Translations under genes and position numbers: made by a program
Source: Austropuccinia psidii
Taxonomy: Eukaryota; Basidiomycota; Pucciniomycetes; Pucciniales; Sphaerophragmiaceae
DNA: 64,000 nt
Assembly: GCA_023105745.1 (NCBI GenBank)
Contig: JALGQZ010000018.1
Coordinates: 14,643,773-14,707,772 of the forward strand
Direction of reading: 5' to 3'
Shown: positions 56,703 to 64,000 of the stretch, piece after piece
Position numbering within the stretch: position 1 is the stretch's first letter
Layout: every line of letters starts with the position of its first letter
Notes under the pieces: model-generated
The model's input: the letters and a program-made list of their open reading frames with translations, nothing else
The model's database searches: none
Told to the model about the DNA's origin: nothing

Positions 56703-58391
56703 TTATCTGTAATAACTGGCAAACCCTAAGAAAGACATCATTTCTTTTTTGTTCTGGGGCATTTGTTTCAGTAAAAATGCAGCCACTTTGTTCTTATCAA
56801 CACCAAGGCTTAGTCCTGAGACCACATGTCCTAGAGCTTTTAACTCATGGAACCCAAAATTACATTTTTTAAGAGAAATTTTCATGTTCACTTGTAGAAT
56901 TTTCTTAATTAATAATGAAAGTCTCTCTAAATGTAATTGCCAGGTTTCTGAACAAATTATAATGTCATCAATATAAATGATTAACCATCCCTCTGATAAT
57001 TCATGTGGGAAGATAGTGTTCATCATTCTTTGGTAATGAGAGGGTGCATTTTTAATTCCAAAAGGCATCCTCAAATATTCATAAATACCACAATGAGCAA
57101 TTATTCTCAATAATTTCCTAGCATGAGGTGTCAAAACATTCTGGTGAAAGCCTTTTAGAGCATCCATAGAAGTGATGAATCTTGCTTTGGATAATTGAGT
57201 CAAAGTTTCATGAATTCTAGGGATTGGATACCTGTCTGGAATAGTATAGGTATTCAGTGCTCTAAAATCACCAACCATACTTGACTTATCATTATGCCAA
57301 GTAATGATTACTGGAGTTGTGACTTCAACTTCCTCATTGTGCCCAACTTTTCTAAGAACTCCCAGTTTCATTAGTTCATTAATATGATTTTCTAATGCTT
57401 CTCTAGCCCTAGGGCTAGCTGGGTAAGCTGGTCTCCTTAATAGTGGCGGATAAGGCCTTTCCACATTAAGCATAATGTCCACCTCATGGCCTTTTATAGC
57501 CCCAAGTGGTTCATTATCAGAAGCAAAGGCTTCTCTATATTGAAATAAAATTTCAATAAGTTCTTCCTTCATTTCTGGTGTTAATTCAGGACTAATTTGT
57601 GCTTCACTTAGCTGATCTGACACAAATTTTTCTTTTTTAACATTCTTTACTTGTTGAATGACAGTAATTTCTTTTCTTTCTAGAGAAAAAGCAAATTTTT
57701 GCTTTTTATTTCCCCCTATAGTGAAATACCTGTCCTTATGATTGTTGATATCAATACCATAGATATTGAGATAATCATTTCCAAGTATAAAGTGTTGTGA
57801 AGTACAATTGTTCATAACAACAAATTCAGCTTTCAATCTTATACTCCCTGCTGGATGAGGAAATATTATTGCTGCTTCAAATATACCCAAAGGGTGCATG
57901 TTCTGGCTAGCACTGCTGAATTTTACACCTTCAATTGGCATAAACTTGTCTTGCCAGTTGGTATAAATTTTGTCAAGATAATCCTTTCCAACACAAGTGC
58001 AAAAAGCACCTGAGTCAAGATGTATCTTGGCTTCTGTGTTATTTATCACAATATTAGTGATGCAAGATGACCCAGCTGTATAACCTTTACCTCTAGCAGG
58101 TTTGGTTTTTTGCATTTTGGCATCTTGCACATGTATGAGATCCATACATTCATCACTATACTGTGGTAAGTGAGTATGTACCTCAGTGACCTCAAAAGAA
58201 ACATTAATATTTTCTATACCAAGTTTCTCTGATGCTTCTTCTTCTTCTGAAGGCTCAGAATCACTTTCATGTAAAGATACATCAGTTTCTTTTGAATCTT
58301 CCACTTTTTCAACATTTATCTCATTAACTCTTGTCTTTTTTGGACAAGTGTTTGCTAAATGAGATGTACTTCCACATTTATGACATTTCAA
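56703..58391 (-). pseudogene. CCHC knuckle, protease and reverse transcriptase of element D
   Basis: The 562-codon frame begins with an intact knuckle C-x2-C-x4-H-x4-C (58344-58385), an acidic linker, the protease with LDSGAFCTCVG (58005-58019) and FILGNDYLNIYGID, then reverse transcriptase: [80 protein letters not shown] with both Asp (56964-56975) and FLGFASYYR. A TAA at 56703-56705 replaces the Gln found in A and C (YYRQ). It is in frame with gag upstream and RNase H-integrase downstream. Confidence 0.92.
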
Positions 58392-58475
58392 AGGAGGTCT
58401 GTCATGTGGTTTATTTGGTTTTAAAATTGGTTTCCCACTAGTCTTGTTGTCTATTGGGGGTTTATACCAATTTCT

Positions 58476-59219
58476 TCAAATTTTTGTTCTAGTAGTGATA
58501 TCCTCCATAGCATTGATATAATATTCTGTAGAGCAAGGCTCAATACATCTTCTTCTTATAGCATGCTCAAGGTCACCACCACACTTTCTTAATATCCTTT
58601 TATGTACCATTGGTTCAGACATATCAGGATGAAGGGCAGTTAATCTGTCCTTCTGTTTAAGAAACCAAGTCATGGGCCTGTCCCTCTCAATATTAAAAAT
58701 GGCTTCTTCAAAAGAATTTTCCATTCTAAATCTCCAGGAATCATTTGCCCATTTGGAAATAACTTGTTCTTTCCACCAAGGCCAAGAATGTTTACCATGG
58801 TCTTGTCTCATTTTATAATACCATTTCTTTGCTGATTTGGTAAATAATGAGTGTAATCTGGCACTTATGTATTTGTCTGGTATGTTAAAGTCTTCTTTAA
58901 ACATATCAATTGTTTTCATAAATTCCATATGATTATATTCTCCTTCACCACTGAAGGTTGGCCATTCCTCTAATCTTGGAATGTCCTTATAATTGCAAGC
59001 AGTTTCCACATCATGACTTGAAATTGTATGATGTAAATCATTATTCAAGTTAAGGACATTTCTGTCAAGAATTGGTGTGGATTGTCTTGGCAATTCATTT
59101 GTCAGTGATATATTATTAATACTTGACTGAATTTCTTCTTTCAATTCAAGTCTTGCTTTATCACTTTCTTCCAATTGTTCTTGAAAAAGAGCTGCATTGT
59201 GACCAGTTGAATTTTCCAA
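58476..59219 (-). pseudogene. gag core of element D
   Basis: The 247 codons cover a coiled-coil part (ALFQEQLEESDKARLELKEEI) and the capsid-like core: IPRLEEWPTFSGEGEYNHME, KKWYYKMRQDHGKHSWPWWK, SKWANDSWRFRMENSFEEA, RKCGGDLEHAIRRRCIEPCS and DITTRTKI. TGA at 58476-58478 stands where A and the family read Gly (KIGRNW), and the same frame continues to the knuckle. An indel near 59228 separates it from the beta frame upstream. Gag would assemble particles around the RNA. Confidence 0.88.
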
Positions 59220-59299
59220 GTTTTGTACTTTAAATTTTCAATTCTTTTAACTGTCCAGTTATAAAAGAAATTGAATGTTCATCTGGTTGATTGAGTAAG

Positions 59300-60288
59300 G
59301 TAACTTTAAACTCAAGTCTTTAACAAATTTGCGTCAAAGACAAAATATTTGCCTTATTAAAATTTTCAAGGCCAATTATGGTCTTTTGTTGGTCTTTTAC
59401 TTGTAGTATCTCATTACCCAACTTTTGTTGGATGTGATCAAATGCTTTAAATTTTGCCATAATTTCTTTATTACAAGATTCAAAGTAAGTTACAAGTTTT
59501 ACAAGATCTACTTCTTTGGAAAGGATTGGTTCAATCTTTCCTCCTCATTGTTTTTGAATTCCATCAAAGTTCTTGCCATATTGAACACATTGTCCATGGC
59601 TGTCTTTTCCTTCTTTGGAATTCTGTAATTCTGAGGGTAAGGTTTGTTCCACTTGGGCTTTGCCTTTCCCTTTGCCTTTTGCTTGCCCTTCTGATTGGTT
59701 TTTGGGGCTTGCTTGGGCTTGTTTGGCACTTGTTGAGGCGGATTTTTGCTGGTGGATGCTTGAGGAGCTTCCACTTGGCTGTTGTCCTTGCCTTGAGCCA
59801 ATTTCTTCTTCTGATCCTCTGACAACATGCTTTGGTTTTTCAACCAAGCTTTGATCTGTTGGACTTGTCCTTTGACAGACATTGGTGTCCAACCCAGCAG
59901 AAGATCTTCTGTCTTTTCTGGCCCCATGAACTTCTTCACCTGAAGATAAGAGTTCATGGTGCCTATCCAAAGACTTGGAAGGAGTTCCCACTCTTGTTGT
60001 TTTGACGCCAGGAACCAGTTTTTCCATTGGGATTGATAAATTTCCACAGCTGCCTGTTGGAAATGGTTCACGTCTAACAGAAATAGCAGTTATGTCAGCT
60101 TCTGGACTCTCAATAAGAGGTTCAAAGGTTCTGGCTAACCTTTGGGAACTGGTGGAAGTTCTGGCATCCTCCATTTGTGCCTCTCCTCTGGGAGGACATT
60201 CTTGCCTTTTGGATTTGTGGCTGGAATGTCCTGGTCCAGATCCATTTGATTGGATGGGGTAGTTGCTTCCACTTCTAGTAGGAGTCAT
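59300..60288 (-). pseudogene. gag N-terminal region of element D, frame beta
   Basis: ATG 60288 (MTPTRSGSNY) opens 247 codons to TGA 59545-59547, and the same frame then reads on without a stop through SKEVDLVKLVTYFESCNKEI, a coiled-coil-like stretch, to about 59330, so the TGA is probably a nonsense mutation (A reads through here). The protein is Ser/Gln/Lys-rich with no domain. A frame change near 59228 leads into the gag core. In an intact relative beta would be the N-terminus of Gag. Another frame (alpha) is open inside it. Confidence 0.7.
59508..60071 (-). CDS. overlapping open frame alpha in gag region of element D
   Basis: The 187-codon frame lies inside the beta region in a different phase and has no stop. 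It has a Trp/aromatic-rich N-terminal half (IYQSQWKNWFLASKQQEWEL, LWIGTMNSYLQVKKF, LLLGWTPM), a Lys/Gln/Pro-rich basic middle and a C-terminal YRIPKKEKTAMDNVFNMART. A (9675-10121) has the same order of segments. No known domain is recognised. How it would be translated is unclear; internal initiation or frameshifting would be needed. It could be a chance open frame. Confidence 0.42.
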   Translation of the reverse strand: MNHFQQAAVEIYQSQWKNWFLASKQQEWELLPSLWIGTMNSYLQVKKFMGPEKTEDLLLGWTPMSVKGQVQQIKAWLKNQSMLSEDQKKKLAQGKDNSQVEAPQASTSKNPPQQVPNKPKQAPKTNQKGKQKAKGKAKPKWNKPYPQNYRIPKKEKTAMDNVFNMARTLMEFKNNEEERLNQSFPKK

Positions 60289-60970
60289 TTCACGTCAATT
60301 TTAATAAAAGATAGAGTAAAAATTGAATTGAATTCACCTGCAGGACCCTTAAAGGGTTCTTTGGTTATTAAACCCCTTGGTGCTGGACTGGTTTGAATTT
60401 CAATACTGGACTCTGAGGCTTCAGAGTCTGAAGAACTTTCTCTGATTGAAGACACTAGAGAAATTTAAAAATATAAGTTATTTTATTAAATAATGAAAAT
60501 AACTTATAAGCTCAACTTATGAAATAAAGTTGTTTAAATGTAATTTTATGGCAAATTACGTCAAAAATAAAGAAAAGTGTCTAAGATAAAATAAAAAATG
60601 TTTTTAGTAAAGATTTTTTATTTGATTTATTATTTTCTTTAAAGAAATAATAATTATGCAATTAACAAGTTAATTAATCAAAATTGTATTATTACTCACT
60701 TTATACTAGAATAACTCAAAGAATAAATTTCAAGTCTGTGATGTGAAAAAGCCACTAGTTAGACAAAAGAAATTTATTCCAAGTCACTCAATAGTATATT
60801 GTTTCAAACAATATTCTTAAGAAAAAATAACTTTATTAATATTATAAAGATTATTTATAAGGGATAAGTCCCAAAAAAAAGCCAATATTAAGACAAATAT
60901 GGCAATTTTACGTCAAAAAACAGTAAAATAAGGTCTAGAATATGATTTATGTCCCAAAAATTGGTTTAAA
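60289..60970 (-). other. 5' leader of element D with possible intron
   Basis: Between the primer-binding site and the beta ATG the leader has a donor AAA|GTGAGTAAT (intron start 60699) and an acceptor CTCTAG|TGTC (exon start 60454), a 245-bp candidate intron. A Ser-rich acidic open segment (SSIRESSSDSEASESS) lies in 60454-60338, ending at GCAG|GTGAAT. Two TTACGTCA motifs (60556-60563 and 60908-60915) and a TCACGTCA (60290-60297) resemble CRE/bZIP sites. The leader aligns in part with that of A. Confidence 0.45.
60472..60508. repeat. perfect inverted repeat, 13-base arms
   Basis: TATAAGTTATTTT (60472-60484) and AAAATAACTTATA (60496-60508) are separated by 11 bases. The hairpin lies just inside the 3' end of the candidate leader intron and would bring its acceptor near the loop. 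Confidence 0.6.
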
Positions 60971-60988
60971 ATCACAGCCAGGCCCCCA
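60971..60988 (-). promoter_or_regulatory. primer-binding-site candidate of element D
   Basis: On the minus strand TGGGGGCCTGGCTGTGAT begins two bases after the LTR end. The start TGG(G/A)GGCC is shared with A and C. Confidence 0.6.
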
Positions 60989-60990
60989 AA

Positions 60991-63168
60991 TGTAAGGTTT
61001 GTCTATGAAACTCTTGATAATAGTAACAATATCAAGAGTACTATGACTGTGCTCAGTAGAAAAATATAATATAATAAAATATTACAACCACAAATTTAAA
61101 TATAATTATTAAAAATAATTATATATAAAAAGAAATAAATTTAATTATTATTATAATAATATAATAATTATAATAAATTATAATTATTCTATTATTGTTA
61201 TAGTCACTGACAGTTATAACAATAAGAAGTGTAAAGCTCTTAATGAGACAATTACACGTGGAAAATATAAATATTTAACCACTTATAAATAATATAAATA
61301 TTATTTATAAAAGAATTAAAACACACACTGTGCAGAAATAATTCTTATAGAGAAAATTCTATATATAAAAAAAACTAATACTAGACAAAAAAATATAGAA
61401 TTTTTAGAGAAAACTTACTTATAAGATTTATTTAATATAATAAGTCAAACAACAACATTTATAATATTAAATGATAATTATAAGCTAAAAACACGTCAAA
61501 AATCAATAAATTTAAAGATAAAACAACTTTTTATAATATAAATTATGATTAAAGAGTTTTTGAGAGGAATTTGTGGATTTTAAAAGATATTTAAAATGAA
61601 AATTTTATATAATAAAATATATTATTGGTGATTACAACAATAATCTAAATTCTATGACTTCAACGCTTTAATTTTAATAAATAAAGAATAAAAATAACTT
61701 AAGAATTACTTTTAATAATAAGATTTTATATTTAATAAAACTTTACCTGTTTAAATTTTTAATATGATTGGATTGATAATGAATGATGGACAAAAACGGT
61801 GATGAAAAGACTCTTTTTATGTCTTCAGAGCAGCTCTCATGATTCATAATGGATGTAGAGGGCGTGCTCAGGTCAAAACTGAAAAACCATGCTTAAAAAT
61901 AAAGTTCTTAACTTAAGGCAACTTATTTTTACTTCCAATTTAAAGTTACCAGTGTTATTCTTAACTCCATGTAACTTTAATCCTCATTTAAACTAAGTAT
62001 TTTAAGTTTTTAATATAAATAAGCTTATTTATACTAAAGTTCATCACATGAACAACTTAAAAATGGAGTTTCAAGTAGAAATCTCTTAAACTCAATTTTT
62101 AATTAATTTTTAAAGAGATCATAAATTTCTTTGAGTTTAATTAAAAGAGTGAATTTCCAGGCTAATTACCCAGGAAATTTATTTATAAAAGATACTTAAA
62201 ATTTAATTTATATATTGATAATATTAAATCCTAAGTTGTGTGAAATTTTCAAGCAAATCCATTAAGAATTGGATTTTTAATGAATTTTTGAAGGTTTTGC
62301 TATTTTTCCACGTAAAATAGCAAAACACACTAAACCTTAAGTTTTGATAAGGTTTTAATGCTTGAAACTTTAAAGTTTTGAGCTTATTTAAGGTTTTTAA
62401 GCTTAAATAAGCTCTGACAGTTCCTAAAACCTTGACTTCAAGCCTGCATATTGGGATTTACCCTTTGGCAGCTTGAAATTCCTGTCCAAATTGGGATAAA
62501 ACCAGTTCAAACCTTAAGGTTGGATCAAAGTCTAATCTTAAAGTTTAAATAAGGTCGAAAATCCTCCAATACAGGTGGACAACCTTAATTGAATCCTTGC
62601 AGATCCAAAAAGTTGGGTACCCCAGCTCTATTTGGTCTTTTTCCTTTGTCCCACCTTTCTGCGTGGATTTTGCCCTTTTATTTATTTAAAGCCATACTAT
62701 TGCCTTAAACCCCTTTAAATTGAGCTCACGCAGGATTTACATTCTGTATGGCAAATTCTTAGCCAATTCAGTAAATATACACCACACCTCAATTTTAACC
62801 AAAATTTTGGTAAGTTTGCATAAACCTTATGCAACTTTAAATTTAAGCTTAATTAAGCTTAAATTTAACAATTTTAAAAAAATGTTAAAAAGTTACATTG
62901 GTACTGTGAGATTCTTAAATCTTCCAATAACATAAAAAATAAGTGATTTTGGGTATAACACCCTATGGGTGTACCCTAGGTTATTTTTGGTGTAGAATCC
63001 AAAAATGACATAATATTTATAACTTTGTTTATCCAAAAAAAAGTTATACTTATTTTTTATTATTTTTTATTTTAAATTCAACTAAAAAGTCTGTTTAAGA
63101 CAAAATTAACTGTTTATAAAATCATTTGTGGCCTTATGGGTATGTCATACATACCTCACAGGCTCACA
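60991..63168 (-). repeat. 5' LTR of element D (in coding sense)
   Basis: 2178 bp, starting TGTAAGGTTTG and ending GGCTCACA on the plus strand, followed by AAGAG. An A/T-rich TATA-like stretch read on the minus strand (AAATAAATAAAAGGGC, near 62670-62690) is the best promoter candidate. It pairs with 52186-54381. Confidence 0.94.
62837..62868. repeat. 32-bp perfect palindrome in D 5' LTR
   Basis: The sequence reads the same on both strands across 32 bases, centred on AAGCTTAATTAAGCTT with TTAAATTT-type flanks. The other LTR has it at 54050-54081 with one mismatch. It may form a cruciform or bind a dimeric protein; function is inferred only. Confidence 0.7.
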
Positions 63169-63173
63169 AAGAG

Positions 63174-64000
63174 ACCCCTCCAGTTTGATATGATGATCAT
63201 AGGCATGGTGTGGAGGAAGTTTCTCTTCTTACAACTTGGAAAATACATCCAAATATTGGTGATAAGAAGGAGGGACTACCTTCATTACAGTTTAAATTTA
63301 TTCAGGCTCTTCCTCCTCATCTGACTTCTCCTCCAGGGAGGAATGAAAGGATAAAGGAGGAAGGTCTATATCACCTTGAAAGAGATGAAGTGAAGATTTA
63401 GAAACATCTTCTCCAACATCCTTTAGCTCTTTGAAGACTTCATCTCTTGATGGAAGTAATGATTGAGATGGGGTGATGGAAGGGAAGGTGTCTTAAGTTC
63501 ACCAACCAAAGAAATGTTTTTGACAGAAGTGCAAATTTCATCACTAGTAGAAGAAATAATACCACTAGAACCCTTATTATTAGGATAATACATTATCAAT
63601 CTATTTTTCCAATGAAAAATGGGATTAAAATAGTAAAGGAAATCATAGTCCAAAATTAGGTCTTCTCCCTTGGGTGAATCTATTATAGGAAAGCTCCATT
63701 CCAAGCTTGGGAAAGAAGGCAAGTCAAAAAACCACTTGGTAGAATGGGTGATGAGCAAGGAAGTGGATTAATTGGAATACAAAATTAAAAGAGGAATCTT
63801 TTCAGGGAGCTCTGATATTTTCAATGATTACTTGAGAACAAAAATATCTGCAATAAAAGAGTTGGTAGCACCAGAATCAATGAGAATACTATAACAAGCA
63901 TCAGAGACAGAAGAAATTCAAGAAACTTCAAAGATTTCTTGACACTAGTATTCATAGTACAAAACCTTTCTCTTGAAGGAAATAAGTGAGAACCATTGAA
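63174..64000 (-). pseudogene. protease and start of reverse transcriptase of gypsy remnant E
   Basis: The minus strand from the window end reads, with stops, SVSDACYSILIDSGATNSFI (aspartic protease motif DSGA, near 63845-63881). Frame 63758-63423 follows with WFFDLPSFPSLEWSFPI, LILDYDFLYYFNPIFHWKNRLI and LVGELKTPSLPS, the protease-to-reverse transcriptase linker of a chromovirus-like gypsy clade. It ends at YDHHIKLEGS by the D insertion and continues at 52180 with LPPVGAIYSL. The gag part lies beyond the window. Confidence 0.82.

Larger units (their letters stand above)
52186..63168 (-). mobile_element. Ty3/gypsy retrotransposon D, best preserved element
   Basis: The element is 10,983 bp with LTRs of 2196 and 2178 bp and a perfect target duplication AAGAG (52181-52185 and 63169-63173), inserted in the reverse transcriptase of E. 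From 59219 to 54519 one frame holds gag core, protease, reverse transcriptase, RNase H, integrase and chromodomain-like tail, interrupted by only three stop codons. Over their first 100 bp the LTRs differ at about three positions, which makes it the youngest complete insertion here by that measure. Confidence 0.96.

Overview
This window is a repeat-rich, AT-rich piece of a fungal nuclear genome. The many short GT-AG introns of the one host gene, the large Ty3/gypsy elements with 1.8-2.2 kb LTRs and the style of their Gag-Pol proteins suggest a rust fungus (Pucciniales; an Austropuccinia- or Puccinia-like species). That assignment rests on recognised protein style and was not searched.

Layout. 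Positions 1-21.7 kb: an old element or repeat (F, LTR-like ends at 1-252 and about 21240-21723) surrounds gypsy element A (4933-19091, plus strand). A has itself been hit twice, leaving a solo LTR in its 5' LTR (5185-6990, target duplication AATAC) and another between its RNase H and integrase regions (13592-15496, target duplication ATACA). Positions 21.7-32 kb: AT-rich spacer around an island of ordinary base composition that carries the only host gene, a minus-strand subtilisin-like secreted protease at 24828-28966. Twenty exons can be joined through GT-AG introns into one 898-residue frame with a complete catalytic set. Positions 32068-47226: gypsy element C (plus strand, target duplication GACTT), interrupted in gag by copia element B (35155-40331, minus strand, target duplication TCAAG). 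Positions 47.2-64 kb: remnants of a different gypsy clade (E, minus strand), split in its reverse transcriptase by element D (52186-63168, minus strand, target duplication AAGAG). D is the best preserved element here.

A, C and D are diverged families of one lineage. They share the LTR ends TGTGAGCC...CTTACA, a primer-binding-site candidate starting TGG(G/A)GGCC, gag with a CCHC knuckle, protease, reverse transcriptase, RNase H, integrase and a C-terminal chromodomain-like tail. Nesting gives an order of events: F before A before the two solo LTRs; C before B; E before D. All autonomous copies carry stops, frameshifts or lost catalytic residues, so none looks active as it stands.

The points most worth following up are the second open frame overlapping the N-terminal gag region in A, C and D; the hairpin in the C-family LTR whose two arms are bZIP-type sites; possible introns in the 5' leaders; and the intact-looking protease gene among the transposons.
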